Assembly: GCA_947623815.1 (NCBI GenBank)
Contig: CANQHO010000004.1
Coordinates: forward strand, 1-41,259
Direction of reading: 5' to 3'
DNA length: 41,259 nucleotides
Source of the DNA: an uncultured Bacilli bacterium
GTDB taxonomy: Bacteria > Bacillota_I > Bacilli_A > RF39 > UBA660
The notes under the pieces: generated by a model
Told to the model about the DNA's origin: nothing
Seen by the model: only the letters and a program-made list of their open reading frames with translations
Database searches by the model: none
Shown here: positions 1 to 8,649 of the stretch, in pieces
Position numbering within the stretch: position 1 is the first letter of the stretch
Layout: the number at the start of each line of letters is the position of its first letter
Program-made: the position numbers and the translations under genes

Positions 1-7
1 TCATAGT

Positions 8-52
8 AAAAGAGAACTTCAACCCTTATTTTTCGGTGCGTTCTCTTTTTTT
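8..52 (+). terminator. intrinsic terminator for a gene left of the window
   Basis: A ten-base arm at 8-17 (AAAAGAGAAC) pairs perfectly with 40-49 (GTTCTCTTTT) around a 22-nt loop, and runs into eight or more T on the + strand. It is stronger in the + direction, so it probably ends a + strand gene to the left. On the minus strand it is followed only by TTTT, so it could act as a weak back-up for the 140-1315 gene. Confidence 0.6.
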
Positions 53-113
53 TACTACTTTGTTTTTCCTTATTTTTCCTGCTTATATTCTACAAAGGAA
101 TTAATTCATTAGA

Positions 114-141
114 TAAGAAAAAAATCAGTATAAACTGATTT
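114..141 (-). terminator. intrinsic terminator of the glycosidase operon
   Basis: Perfect 8-bp stem AAATCAGT (122-129) / ACTGATTT (134-141) with a 4-nt loop. On the minus strand it runs directly into a T-rich tract (complement of 114-124). It overlaps the TAA stop of the 140-1315 gene and ends that two-gene operon. Confidence 0.8.
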
Positions 142-1315
142 ATTTAAATAAAGCAATTCCGGTAGCAATCGGCCTAGTTGCATGACGTCCACTGCCATCA
201 ATTGGATCGTTTATCAATTTATTGTTGATAACTAAATTGCTGGAAGTACCTCCATCTAAGTTAGCGGCATTGATTGCTCCATAGTTTTCCATTATTTCTA
301 CTAAGTCACCCATATCGGCACCAGGATATTTTAACGTTCTACCATCGATAACTAACAATAAGACTATACCATCTTTTCTTTGTCCAATAGCAGTTCTTGG
401 GGCAGTTCCCCAACCACCATTACCTTTTACAAAAGCCGATTTACCATTGACAATTAAGAATGGTCCAAAAGTAACAGCATCTCTAATTCCTTTTTTCAAA
501 GCATTTTTTCCATTAGTGTCTTTTAATAATGTAAGTTTATTATCTTTAGTAAAACCAATTAGTCCTCCTGAACGACTATAGTTTCTTTCCGAAACAATTT
601 TTCCATTTTTTATAACTGTACCTTGGGGAATTCCACCATTACTTGAATAATTTGGATCATAGAATCCTCCCCCATTGATTGCTAGAACAGCCTTTTGTTC
701 AGTGGCCATTTTTGTTAAATATTGGCCAGTTTGACCTAAATATTTAGTAGTAATTACTTTTAATTTTTCCGGATGATAGATAGCCACTAAATATCCTTTA
801 TATTTTTTACCAGTTATTTTTATCATTTTATAGTCATCATTGTTGGGATCTTTAGTTAAAATATCTCTTTCATATTCATTTTTAAAATTTTTAACATTAA
901 AGTTTATTTTTCCAACATTTACTAATGATGTATCAGTATCTTCTTTTCTTTCAACAACTCTATTTTTTTCCATAATACTTTTTATTGTGGCATCATCATA
1001 AAACCAAGTTGCTAAATACTGATGACTTAAGGTAGTCATAGCAGTTGTAACTAACCATTCTCTAAAGCCTTTATATGGGCCATATAGTAAAAAACCTAAT
1101 GTACCAGCCCCTAACACAAATAAGGTTACAAAAACTATACAAATTTTTTTACCTAAACTCATCTTTTTTTTCCGTTTTGACAATTTTTCTTCTCTAGTTT
1201 CTTTTGGTTCTTCTAAATCCAATCGTTCCTCAATTTGATTTTTTTGCAATCTTTGGGTTATTTGTTGTTCATCTTGATCGATGAATAAATCGTCATCCCA
1301 TTCATTTCTATTCAT
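140..1315 (-). CDS. membrane-anchored phosphodiester glycosidase (NAGPA-type) family protein
   Basis: 391 residues. A charged, Lys/Glu-rich cytoplasmic N-terminus of about 55 residues is followed by one hydrophobic segment at about 57-78, so the rest should lie outside the membrane. The outer part matches the phosphodiester glycosidase/NAGPA family (often annotated as exopolysaccharide biosynthesis): AINGGGFYDP at 212-221, GIRDAVTFGPFLIVNG at 276-291, APRTAIGQ at 305-312, VIDGR at 322-326 and ANLDGGTSS near 351-359. The family hydrolyses sugar phosphodiesters. A role in cell-surface polymer metabolism is inference and the substrate cannot be read. The ATG at 1315 has GAGG upstream and overlaps the 3' end of the preceding gene by 8 nt, so the two are likely coupled in translation. 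Confidence 0.82.
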   Translation of the reverse strand: MNRNEWDDDLFIDQDEQQITQRLQKNQIEERLDLEEPKETREEKLSKRKKKMSLGKKICIVFVTLFVLGAGTLGFLLYGPYKGFREWLVTTAMTTLSHQYLATWFYDDATIKSIMEKNRVVERKEDTDTSLVNVGKINFNVKNFKNEYERDILTKDPNNDDYKMIKITGKKYKGYLVAIYHPEKLKVITTKYLGQTGQYLTKMATEQKAVLAINGGGFYDPNYSSNGGIPQGTVIKNGKIVSERNYSRSGGLIGFTKDNKLTLLKDTNGKNALKKGIRDAVTFGPFLIVNGKSAFVKGNGGWGTAPRTAIGQRKDGIVLLLVIDGRTLKYPGADMGDLVEIMENYGAINAANLDGGTSSNLVINNKLINDPIDGSGRHATRPIATGIALFK

Positions 1316-1835
1316 TGTTCACATCCTCAATCTTTAACTCATATTCTTCTATCGCTTTATATTTTTTATTTTTCTTAGTCCATTCGTTATATTTTATTAC
1401 CATTTGATTATAGTTATCGACATCTTGTTTTAAAACTTCAAAAATTTTAGGGTATGATTCTTCATAATTACTACATTTTTCGTTAATTTCCTCATTTGGA
1501 TAATAACTTTTACATAACTCTTTTAATTTTTGGTTTTTAGTTTGAATATTTTTAGCGGCATTTTCACATTCTTCTATTTTCTTCACAATTTTTGATGAAT
1601 TTTTAGAAAGGGTTGCATAATAAATACTATCGTCCTTTAAAACTTCGGCTAATTCTTCGCGTTTTTCATTAAAAGCAGTAACATTTTGGGAAAAATTGTC
1701 ATATTCAGTTTCTACATTACTCATTTTTTCTTTGGTTTCCTGTTGGTCTTTTTTTATTGATTGTTTCATAAAAAAGACAATGGCTACTATTCCAATTACT
1801 ACAAAAACGCCAATGATTATTCCAACTTTTTTCAT
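1308..1835 (-). CDS. single-pass membrane protein with coiled coil, unknown function
   Basis: About 175 residues from the ATG at 1835. That start is preferred over an upstream in-frame ATG at 1847 because GGAG lies about 6 nt before it, while the upstream ATG has its purine tract directly adjoining. The N-terminus (MKKVGIIIGVFVVIGIVAIV) is a membrane segment. The rest is highly charged and heptad-like (Glu/Lys/Asn), with two Cys pairs in the middle (ECENA, LCKSYY, EKCSNYEE). No family is recognised. It is the first gene of an operon with the downstream glycosidase and overlaps it by 8 nt, which suggests a related role at the cell envelope (inference). Confidence 0.7.
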   Translation of the reverse strand: MKKVGIIIGVFVVIGIVAIVFFMKQSIKKDQQETKEKMSNVETEYDNFSQNVTAFNEKREELAEVLKDDSIYYATLSKNSSKIVKKIEECENAAKNIQTKNQKLKELCKSYYPNEEINEKCSNYEESYPKIFEVLKQDVDNYNQMVIKYNEWTKKNKKYKAIEEYELKIEDVNNE

Positions 1836-1865
1836 ACTGCTCCACATCCTTATTTTATTTATTTT

Positions 1866-1894
1866 ATACTATCATATTAGACATAATTCGTCAA
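1866..1894 (-). promoter_or_regulatory. sigma-A-type promoter of the 1308-1835 / 140-1315 operon
   Basis: On the minus strand: -35 TTGACG (1889-1894), 17-nt spacer, -10 TAGTAT (1866-1871), about 30 nt upstream of the ATG at 1835. Confidence 0.6.
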
Positions 1895-1956
1895 GGTATG
1901 ACCTTTTTAAGCCTTTTATTTAAAACGGTTAATTTTTAAAATTACCAATATTTTAT

Positions 1957-1986
1957 CAAAAAGACTTTATTTAATCAATAAAGTCT
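1957..1986 (-). terminator. intrinsic terminator of the 1985-2440 gene
   Basis: 10-bp perfect stem AGACTTTATT (1962-1971) / AATAAAGTCT (1977-1986) with a 5-nt loop, followed on the minus strand by TTTT. It overlaps the TAG stop of the gene at 1985. Confidence 0.7.
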
Positions 1987-2440
1987 AAATAATCGGTTCT
2001 AAATTACTATTGTTCATATAATTTTCTAAAAATCTTTTTCGCATCTGTTCATCGTAATATTGCGTATCTATAGATTCTTTTTCAACCTTATTTTTTATCA
2101 AAGTCGGTTTTAAAGTTAGTTTACTAGTAATAGAACCTCTACTAATAAAATTTATTACTGGTTGATTACAAAAATCATCTAACCATTTTATAACAGGATC
2201 TTCTAAACAATTTGTATCAACTATAATTTCAAATTCACCAATTACTTGTTTAGAAAGTGTTTTTCTATTTACCCTTTTTATCTCAAAATGATAGCCTATA
2301 TTATCAAAGTTGCATTTCCTTTTAGTAAAAAAACCTAAAACATTTTGCTTTTTTATTTCTTTTAATATAGGAAGTAGTTTTTTTATAATGTGTTTATTGC
2401 TATCATTATAACAAATCGCATGCTTATCTACTTGCTCCAT
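1985..2440 (-). CDS. hypothetical protein, 151 aa
   Basis: No family recognised. The product is soluble: no signal peptide or membrane segment. It is basic, with a central strand-rich stretch (YHFEIKRVNRK, GEFEIIVDT) and a Cys at several positions (residues near 10, 43, 77, 91). The ATG is well supported by AGGAGG 7 nt upstream. It has its own promoter just downstream of feoB and its own terminator, so it is a monocistronic unit and its position beside the feo genes says little about function. Confidence 0.7.
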   Translation of the reverse strand: MEQVDKHAICYNDSNKHIIKKLLPILKEIKKQNVLGFFTKRKCNFDNIGYHFEIKRVNRKTLSKQVIGEFEIIVDTNCLEDPVIKWLDDFCNQPVINFISRGSITSKLTLKPTLIKNKVEKESIDTQYYDEQMRKRFLENYMNNSNLEPII

Positions 2441-2458
2441 ATCTATCCTCCTATTTAA

Positions 2459-2487
2459 ATATTATACTTTTTTAAACCTATTGTCAA
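2459..2487 (-). promoter_or_regulatory. promoter of the 1985-2440 hypothetical gene
   Basis: On the minus strand: -35 TTGACA (2482-2487, consensus), then either -10 TAATAT (2459-2464) at 17 nt or TATAAT (2461-2466) at 15 nt. It starts only 5 nt after the feoB stop, and no terminator is visible between them. Confidence 0.6.
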
Positions 2488-2491
2488 TTTT

Positions 2492-4417
2492 TTACAGTAA
2501 TTGACATAAATTGGCAAAATTATTGATAAATAAACATAATATTATTCCAATAAATGTCGGTATTAGGAATGATATAACCGCCCATTTCCAACTTCCCGTT
2601 TCTTTTTTGATTGTAAGTAAAGTAGTTGAACAAGGAAAATGAAACAAAACAAATATTAAAAAACACAGTGCTGTTTTTATAGTCCAACCATGACTTACTA
2701 AAAGAGATTTAACTGCTAATAAATTGGTAAATGATTCCATACTACCTCTTTGCATATAGTTCATAATTATTAAAGGTAAAACTATTTCATTAGCCGGTAA
2801 TCCTAGTATAAAGGCTAAAATAATGACCCCATCTAACCCAAGTAATTTTCCAAATGGATCTAAAAAATTAGATAAGGTAGTTAATACGGTAACCCCACCA
2901 ATTGTCGTATTGGCACAAAGCCAAATGATTAAACCAGCTGGTATAGCAATCATAACTGCTCGACCTAAAACAAATAAGGTACGATCAAAAATAGAACGAA
3001 CAATAACTTTACCAATTTGTGGTTTCCGATAAGGTGGCAATTCTAAAGTAAATGATGTTGGGATTCCTTTTAATAAAGTTTTAGATAAAATATAAGATAT
3101 TAAGAAAGTCATCAAAATACTGAGAACAATAAATAATGATAAATAAAAACTACTTAAAAATGAAGCGGATGTGCTGACTAAAAATAAACTAATTATAGCA
3201 ATCAAAGTAGGAAATCTTCCATTGCATGGCATTAAACTATTTGTGATAATAGCAATTAACTTTTCCCTTGGTGAATCGATAATTCTAGCCCCAGTTACAC
3301 CAGCAGCATTACATCCCAAACCTAGACACATCGTCAATGCTTGTTTTCCACAGGTCTGACATTTTTTAAAACATTTATCTAAGTTAAATGCTACTCTAGG
3401 TAAGTAACCTAAATCTTCTAAAATTGTAAATAGTGGAAAAAATATAGCCATTGGTGGAAGCATTACGGCAACAATCCAAGTAACTGTTCTATATATTCCA
3501 TCATAGATTAAACTAGTAAGCCAAGGCGGAAAGAAAGTGTATTTTCTTAGTAATGCTTCTAAACTATTAAAGCAATGAAATAAAAAATCAGATGGAATAT
3601 TAGCCCCTTTTATTGTTATCCATAAAATGGCTAATAACATAATAAACATAAGTGGTATTCCAGTCCAGGGATTAGTTAAATAATAATCTATCTTTAAATC
3701 TCTTTTTTTGTAATGTTTATTTTTATAAACAACTACATTTTTAGCAATTTTTTCAGCATTTAAAATTGTTGTTTTAGTAATATCTTCTATTATGTCTTCT
3801 TTAAACAAATTTTTATTATTTTTAATATATTCTATTTGATCAAATCGATTAGTAATTCCTTTATTTATTAAATCATTAAATAAATTATTTACATCATTTG
3901 AATATTCAATTTTATATATATTGTTATTTTTCCAACCTTCATTTTCTATTACTTTTTTTAAAGCACTCAATCCTTGTTTTTTCCTAGCCGCCATCGGTAT
4001 AACTGGTACTCCCAATATTGCACTTAATTTATCAATATTTATCTCTATTTGTTTTTTTAAGGCTTCATCCATTAAATTGACACATACTATTACATTTGGT
4101 GTGATTTGTAATACTTGTAAAACCAAATTTAAATTTCGTTCTAAACAAGTAGCATCACAAACAACTACTGTAACATCAGGATTTTCTTTACATATAAATT
4201 CTTTAGCAATCTGTTCTTCTAAAGATTTTGTTTGTAAAGAATAGGTACCCGGCAAATCATATACTTCATATTTTTTACCATTATATTGATAAATTCCTAA
4301 AGCATTAGCAACTGTTTTACCAGCCCAATTCCCCGTATGTTGCTTCATATTGGTCAAAGCATTAAACACTGTACTTTTACCAACATTGGGATTACCGGCT
4401 AATGCTATTTTCATCAT
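2492..4417 (-). CDS. feoB: ferrous iron transporter FeoB
   Basis: GTP-dependent Fe(II) uptake permease of the inner membrane, 641 residues. An N-terminal G domain is visible: G1 GNPNVGKST at 8-16, G3 DLPG at 54-57, G4 NLMD at 114-117. From about residue 250 a multi-pass membrane part follows with two Gate-type halves, containing LGLGCNAAGVTGARI and PCNGRFP. It is shorter than the classic FeoB of about 700-770 residues and lacks an extended C-terminal tail. The PCNGRFP motif replaces the better-known CSARLP form, a variant I associate with clostridial FeoB. The start (ATGATG at 4417/4414) follows a GGAAGG tract and lies 26 nt inside feoA, so the pair is coupled. Confidence 0.95.
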   Translation of the reverse strand: MMKIALAGNPNVGKSTVFNALTNMKQHTGNWAGKTVANALGIYQYNGKKYEVYDLPGTYSLQTKSLEEQIAKEFICKENPDVTVVVCDATCLERNLNLVLQVLQITPNVIVCVNLMDEALKKQIEINIDKLSAILGVPVIPMAARKKQGLSALKKVIENEGWKNNNIYKIEYSNDVNNLFNDLINKGITNRFDQIEYIKNNKNLFKEDIIEDITKTTILNAEKIAKNVVVYKNKHYKKRDLKIDYYLTNPWTGIPLMFIMLLAILWITIKGANIPSDFLFHCFNSLEALLRKYTFFPPWLTSLIYDGIYRTVTWIVAVMLPPMAIFFPLFTILEDLGYLPRVAFNLDKCFKKCQTCGKQALTMCLGLGCNAAGVTGARIIDSPREKLIAIITNSLMPCNGRFPTLIAIISLFLVSTSASFLSSFYLSLFIVLSILMTFLISYILSKTLLKGIPTSFTLELPPYRKPQIGKVIVRSIFDRTLFVLGRAVMIAIPAGLIIWLCANTTIGGVTVLTTLSNFLDPFGKLLGLDGVIILAFILGLPANEIVLPLIIMNYMQRGSMESFTNLLAVKSLLVSHGWTIKTALCFLIFVLFHFPCSTTLLTIKKETGSWKWAVISFLIPTFIGIILCLFINNFANLCQLL

Positions 4418-4646
4418 TGATCTTCCTTCCTTTTATTTGTAATGCATCCTCTTTTCGAATGGCTAAAACTGTTTGTTTTAATAAATAAGCCTTTGGATCT
4501 TTAAATGGACTAGTAAAAACACAAGTTATTTTGGATCCTGGTATCAGTCCCATATCTAAAAGTCTTTGTTTCATCTTAAAATCTAAATTTATATTTTCTA
4601 CCAAAAGAGTATCATTTATTTTTAAATCATAAAGTGTTTGATACAA
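4392..4646 (-). CDS. feoA: FeoA, accessory protein of ferrous iron uptake
   Basis: 84-residue SH3-like FeoA protein, a small cytoplasmic partner thought to modulate FeoB. Family features seen: YDLKINDTLLVENI near the start, then RLLDMGLIPGSKITCV and a basic end. The start appears to be TTG at 4646 (protein beginning Met-Tyr-Gln-Thr-Leu-Tyr-Asp-Leu) behind AGGGGTGTAGGATT. No better ATG lies upstream. It precedes feoB and overlaps its start by 26 nt. A -10 TATAAT sits at 4672-4677 (minus) with no clear -35, and no Fur box was recognised by eye. Confidence 0.9.
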   Translation of the reverse strand: MYQTLYDLKINDTLLVENINLDFKMKQRLLDMGLIPGSKITCVFTSPFKDPKAYLLKQTVLAIRKEDALQIKGRKINDENSISR

Positions 4647-4701
4647 AATCCTACACCCCTTTTCTCATTTTATTATATGTTTGTATTTTAATTTGGGCAT
4701 C

Positions 4702-4742
4702 AAAAAAACAGGTTTATTTAATATTGCAACTAAAACCTGTTT
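4702..4742 (-). terminator. intrinsic terminator of the 4714-5655 gene
   Basis: 10-bp stem AAACAGGTTT (4706-4715) / AAACCTGTTT (4733-4742), followed on the minus strand by a run of seven T (complement of 4702-4708). It overlaps the TAA stop at 4714 and separates this gene from feoA. Confidence 0.75.
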
Positions 4743-5655
4743 GTTCTTCTTTATTTTTTATATCTTCTAATAATTCATCACTTAAATCAATATTTAATCT
4801 AGAATCTTCTAATGAAATATTTTGTCCTTTTATTTTATCATAGTCATAAGTTGATTTAATTGTAACAGTATAATTGTTACTATCTTCAAAAAATTCATTT
4901 GTTATTCCATCTATATTAGGAAACATATTTTTTAAATTATTTATATTTTTTTCATATTCTTCTTTTAAGGAAAATACATATTTACTTTGCATTTCGGCTT
5001 TATATAAACCACTTTTTTGAGTATAATAAGTTTTTTGTAAAACAACGGATGCTTGATAGTCTGTTTGAGGATAATTTATTACACAAAATAATTGATGTTT
5101 ATTACTTGTCGGTCCCGTTAAGCGATAAATTATAAATCCTAAAATAATTATAAATATCAAGGCAATGATAATTATAATTTTTTGCCACATTTTTCTTTGT
5201 TTAACTCTTTTCTTTTGTTGTTCCATCTTCTTTTCTGCTTCAACATCGACATATTTTTGATCTTTCATTTCTTCTAAAATAATATTTTTACTTCCTTGTT
5301 CTTCCATAATAGTGGTTCCAAAGGTTGATGGATTTTTCATTTTGCCAAAGCTCACTTTAGAAAATGAACTAGAATTTATATCTTCATTACTATAACTATA
5401 TGTAGCATTCTCAACTTTAACGGGAACTCCTTCTCTTAAACCTTTACTTAATAAAGCATTCTTTTTTAAATTTTCGATTTCCTCGTGCTTTGGGACTTCA
5501 TTTGGTTTCATTGTAAAATTGTTTTGATTTAGAGAAACATTGGGTTGACTATTGACATTATTATTTTTTACTTCTTGATATGAATCAACTGCCGATTTTT
5601 CTTGTCTTTTAGGTATCGGTTTTGGAGTAAAAGATTTATTAAAATTTTGTTTCAT
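4714..5655 (-). CDS. membrane-anchored protein with long disordered cytoplasmic N-terminus
   Basis: About 313 residues from the ATG at 5655, chosen because AAAGGTGAT lies just upstream. An in-frame start at 5682 would add nine residues that overlap this binding site. The first 150 residues are low-complexity, rich in Asn, Lys, Gln and Pro, and probably disordered. A basic stretch (KKRVKQRKMWQK) precedes one membrane helix (IIIIIALIFIIILGFIIYRL, about residues 160-180). The outer 120 residues hold two Cys (near the start, LFCVINYP, and the end, FSCNIK) and alternating strands. The outer part faintly resembles YehR/DUF1307 lipoproteins, but this is not secure. Function unknown. Confidence 0.65.
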   Translation of the reverse strand: MKQNFNKSFTPKPIPKRQEKSAVDSYQEVKNNNVNSQPNVSLNQNNFTMKPNEVPKHEEIENLKKNALLSKGLREGVPVKVENATYSYSNEDINSSSFSKVSFGKMKNPSTFGTTIMEEQGSKNIILEEMKDQKYVDVEAEKKMEQQKKRVKQRKMWQKIIIIIALIFIIILGFIIYRLTGPTSNKHQLFCVINYPQTDYQASVVLQKTYYTQKSGLYKAEMQSKYVFSLKEEYEKNINNLKNMFPNIDGITNEFFEDSNNYTVTIKSTYDYDKIKGQNISLEDSRLNIDLSDELLEDIKNKEEQTGFSCNIK

Positions 5656-5672
5656 AATATCACCTTTAATAT

Positions 5673-5702
5673 ATATTAACACATATTATTTTTATCTTTC
5701 AA
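5673..5702 (-). promoter_or_regulatory. promoter of the 4714-5655 gene
   Basis: On the minus strand: -35 TTGAAA (5697-5702), 18-nt spacer, -10 TAATAT (5673-5678), placing the start of transcription about 10 nt before the ribosome binding site. Confidence 0.5.
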
Positions 5703-5801
5703 CATTTTATCTTTTGAACAGTAAAAATTTCTTATAAGTATATTTTAAAATATAAATTAGTTGTTGATAATATTGTTATTAGTTTATATTATAATAACTA
5801 A

Positions 5802-6830
5802 TTATCTAATTTTATTTTGATTATTCAAATTTACTAAAATTTCTTTTATATCTTCACTAGCAATTTCATATTCATGTCCGCCTGGATATTCTTTCAAAAT
5901 TATGTTGTAATTTAATTCATTTATTATTTTCTTAGTTTTTTTCCATCTAGTTTCTATATCAGTTCCTAAGAATTTATACATTTGAATGGCTTCATCATTT
6001 TGTAATATATCTTTATAAAGACACGTACCATCTTCACTTTGTTTATAACAATCATTTTTAGTGTCTTGTATCCCCATAAAATAAAATTGAGGAACTGTCT
6101 TATATACTTGTATTTTAAAATCATTTATTTCTTCAGCATTTCCAATACCTACTGGCCATAATAGTTTCTCATTATTTAATTCATTTAATGGTAACGTTAT
6201 AGTTCCATCTAATCCTCCAGCTATAACATATTTAACTATTTCTGGATGTAATAAAGTAAATCTATTAGCAAATTTAGCCGATGCGGAAAAGCCTGACATT
6301 ATTACTTTATCATCAATGTTTAAATTATATTGTTTCAATAATGCTTTAGCATGCTCTATCATTTTAATAACTTGTCTATCACATCTATAAATTCCCAATT
6401 TTTTCAATATGTTTTCATCTTTTTTATTAAATATACTATTACTTGATAACATATGATTAAAAAAAGTTTTTCCATGATATCTTAATCTTGGAAATAAAGG
6501 ATATAAAATTGGATAATTACTTGTTTGTTCATTTAATTTATATATTTGTTCTCTTAAAAATAATTTTTTTACATCATCAACGGCTTCTTGAATTTTAGTA
6601 TTTCTATCTTCTTCTTTTAAAATTGGAGTTGAATTTATAGAATTTGAACCATTTACAATAATAGTTGAATTTTTATTAACTGAAAATGGGATAAATAATA
6701 AATATGGGTAATTAAATCCTAAATCAGGATTACTATCAACTGTAACTTTATAACCACCATTACTAATACAGTAACTATCACAATTATTTATAATATCAAT
6801 TTTACAATTATTAGAAGTATTTTCTTTCAT
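5802..6830 (-). CDS. alpha/beta-hydrolase-like esterase
   Basis: 342 residues without signal peptide or membrane segment, so probably cytoplasmic. A nucleophile elbow reads GFSAS at 180-184 (Ser182), inside VIMSGFSASAKFANRF and followed by a Leu-His-Pro-Glu segment typical of esterase/depolymerase-like hydrolases. A late His sits in GGHEY (His about 319), and Asp in MGIQDTKND near 258 is a possible acid. The triad assignment is inference from motif spacing. The substrate is unknown. Several Cys pairs lie near the N-terminus (CKID, CDSYCIS). The ATG has AAAAGGAG upstream. The next gene upstream is S41-type peptidase copy 1, so both may act on peptides or esters. Confidence 0.65.
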   Translation of the reverse strand: MKENTSNNCKIDIINNCDSYCISNGGYKVTVDSNPDLGFNYPYLLFIPFSVNKNSTIIVNGSNSINSTPILKEEDRNTKIQEAVDDVKKLFLREQIYKLNEQTSNYPILYPLFPRLRYHGKTFFNHMLSSNSIFNKKDENILKKLGIYRCDRQVIKMIEHAKALLKQYNLNIDDKVIMSGFSASAKFANRFTLLHPEIVKYVIAGGLDGTITLPLNELNNEKLLWPVGIGNAEEINDFKIQVYKTVPQFYFMGIQDTKNDCYKQSEDGTCLYKDILQNDEAIQMYKFLGTDIETRWKKTKKIINELNYNIILKEYPGGHEYEIASEDIKEILVNLNNQNKIR

Positions 6831-6897
6831 TTTTTCTCCTTTTAAAATTAAATTTTTTTAATCATATAATAAATCATATTTATTTAATTACTTTTTA

Positions 6898-8067
6898 TCA
6901 TTTATAACTTTTTTCATTGATTATGTTTATTGCTTCTTGTTTTTGTCTATCAAAATTATCAATATAATCTTCCATTTTATTTTCAATAAAATAATCTGGT
7001 TCAAAGATATTAGGCTTTAAATATTTATGATTATATTTATTATCCTTGAATTTTTTAAATTCTTCTTTAGTAGTTATTATGTGAACACCATCTTTTTTAT
7101 CAAAATAAATATATTTAACTGATATAATTAAAACAAAATTATCAAAATGGTGGACATTTATATGTCCAAAAACATTAAAAGCAGTTCCTATTTTAGTTCC
7201 AACAAATTTACTTCCTATATTACTTAAATCCACTATAGCAAGACTTCCTGATGAAAATACTTTTCCATCAACCAAAGTAACAACTTTTTTTCCTTTTAAA
7301 AATTTTATTAAAGGCTTTATAATACGAGAATCTCCACCTGTATTTCCTCTTAAATCAATTATAAACTTATTTATATTATTATTTTTTGACAAAACTGATA
7401 TTTTATCTATCAATTCTAGCATTTGATTATGATAATTCTCATGACATGAATTATAAACTATGTAAATAATATCATCTATTACTTCAAAATAATAATTTTG
7501 TTTTGGTTTACTTGGTCCTAGTGAATATTTTTCTTTTGTTTTTATTTTTTTATTTATTATATTATTATTTAATAATATTTTAAAATTAAAAATATCTACA
7601 TTATTATCAATAGATGGTAATGTTTTTAGTATTTTATCATTATAAAAAATATTTTCAATACATGACGTTAGATATTCATCAGTTGAATAAACTACTACTT
7701 TTTTTATTTCTTGAATCAATTGTTTTATTTCTATATTATTTACTTCTAAAACTTGACCAAACAATATATCTTTATTTTCTTCATCAGTTCTAATTATGTA
7801 TAATTTATTATTCAAATATCTAAATCTTAATGATAAAGATGATGTATTTTTTTCCCAAACTAATTTTGTATGTGAATCAAAACAGTCAAATATTTTTTTT
7901 ATTATTAAGTTAAATACATAATATAAATCATAATCATCTTTAATTTTATATTTTTCTAAAATTTCTTTTATAAAAGTTTCTAAATCTTTTTTAGTTATAT
8001 TGAAATACATATCTAAATGGTTTTCTTCTACTAGCTTTAACATTTCATTTAGTTTATCTATATACAT
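6898..8067 (-). CDS. S41-family (C-terminal-processing-type) peptidase, copy 1
   Basis: 389 residues with no signal peptide, so probably cytoplasmic, unlike exported CtpA proteases. The S41 core is visible: FIIDLRGNTGGDSR at 235-248 and KVFSSGSLAIVDL at 269-281, where Ser273 occupies the nucleophile position of the FSSA/FSSG motif. IGSKFVGTKIG is the following conserved loop. A PDZ-like GQVLEVNNIEIKQLI segment lies at 104-118. The N-terminal helical region (residues 1-70) is nearly the same as in the copy at 20067-21245. The ATG follows AAGGAG. The promoter carries repeated TTGTTATAAC palindromes. Substrate unknown. Confidence 0.75.
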   Translation of the reverse strand: MYIDKLNEMLKLVEENHLDMYFNITKKDLETFIKEILEKYKIKDDYDLYYVFNLIIKKIFDCFDSHTKLVWEKNTSSLSLRFRYLNNKLYIIRTDEENKDILFGQVLEVNNIEIKQLIQEIKKVVVYSTDEYLTSCIENIFYNDKILKTLPSIDNNVDIFNFKILLNNNIINKKIKTKEKYSLGPSKPKQNYYFEVIDDIIYIVYNSCHENYHNQMLELIDKISVLSKNNNINKFIIDLRGNTGGDSRIIKPLIKFLKGKKVVTLVDGKVFSSGSLAIVDLSNIGSKFVGTKIGTAFNVFGHINVHHFDNFVLIISVKYIYFDKKDGVHIITTKEEFKKFKDNKYNHKYLKPNIFEPDYFIENKMEDYIDNFDRQKQEAINIINEKSYK

Positions 8068-8077
8068 ATAATTCTCC

Positions 8078-8131
8078 TTGTTATAACAATATTAACATAA
8101 TTTGTTATAACTATCAAAATAATTATAACAA
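8078..8131. promoter_or_regulatory. promoter and three TTATAAC operator-like sites upstream of S41 copy 1
   Basis: The minus-strand promoter is -35 TTGATA (8112-8117), 17-nt spacer, -10 TAATAT (8089-8094). A perfect 12-bp palindrome TTGTTATAACAA (8078-8089) sits at the expected transcription start. TTGTTATAAC (8102-8111) lies in the spacer, and TTATAACAA (8123-8131) just upstream of the -35. Such bracketing of a promoter fits repressor operators; the regulator is unknown. Confidence 0.5.
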
Positions 8132-8156
8132 TTTAGTGTAAAAGATATCTATTAAG

Positions 8157-8186
8157 TTGCGAACAAAATTATCGGTATGATATAAT
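8157..8186 (+). promoter_or_regulatory. promoter of the 8216-8593 gene
   Basis: -35 TTGCGA (8157-8162), 18-nt spacer ending in an extended TGA, -10 TATAAT (8181-8186, consensus), 29 nt before the ATG. It diverges from the S41 copy 1 promoter and may share its operator-like repeats. Confidence 0.6.
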
Positions 8187-8215
8187 CATTTTAAGATTTA
8201 AAGAAAGGAGATAAT

Positions 8216-8593
8216 ATGACAACAATAACCAAAAAAAATTTATCTAAATTTTTAGACTATTATCATGATTTGCATGATAGTTATATTACTAATATTAATT
8301 ATGATATTAAAAATTCTAAAATAGAGTTATATATTCATGTAGTATGGTCTGGCGATCCTGTTCTAAAAGAAAATGGTTTTTATGAAACTAATCCTACTAA
8401 ACTAAAAATTTGTTTAAATGATATTGAAACTTACAATATTAAAGAAATATTTAGTTGGGATTATATAACTAATATTTATATCAAATATATTAAACTTAAC
8501 AATAACGAATTTATTTGTTTGGCAGACAATAAAGAAAATCCTTTAATTTATATTGTCAGTCGTAGTATGGAATATGAAGAAAAAGACTTGTGA
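8216..8593 (+). CDS. hypothetical protein, 125 aa
   Basis: One of only two convincing + strand genes in the window. The ATG is supported by AAAGGAG with good spacing and by an extended -10 promoter. The product is acidic, soluble and strand-rich, with alternating hydrophobic residues (YDIKNSKIELYIHVVW, YITNIYIKYIKL). The N-terminus FLDYYHDLHDSYI resembles small proteins with a DxHDS motif seen beside immunity or phage loci, but I cannot name the family. It ends in TGA and converges on the UvrD-like helicase gene. Confidence 0.65.
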   Translation: MTTITKKNLSKFLDYYHDLHDSYITNINYDIKNSKIELYIHVVWSGDPVLKENGFYETNPTKLKICLNDIETYNIKEIFSWDYITNIYIKYIKLNNNEFICLADNKENPLIYIVSRSMEYEEKDL

Positions 8594-8649
8594 AAGTATT
8601 TTTTATAGATATTATTTTAAAATTAAAGACTAACTTCTTATATGATAAA

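Noticed and set aside
5755-5803. Inverted repeat AATTAGTT / AACTAATT after the esterase gene as a terminator.
   Set aside because: The arms are short and AT-only, the loop is over 30 nt and no U-run follows.
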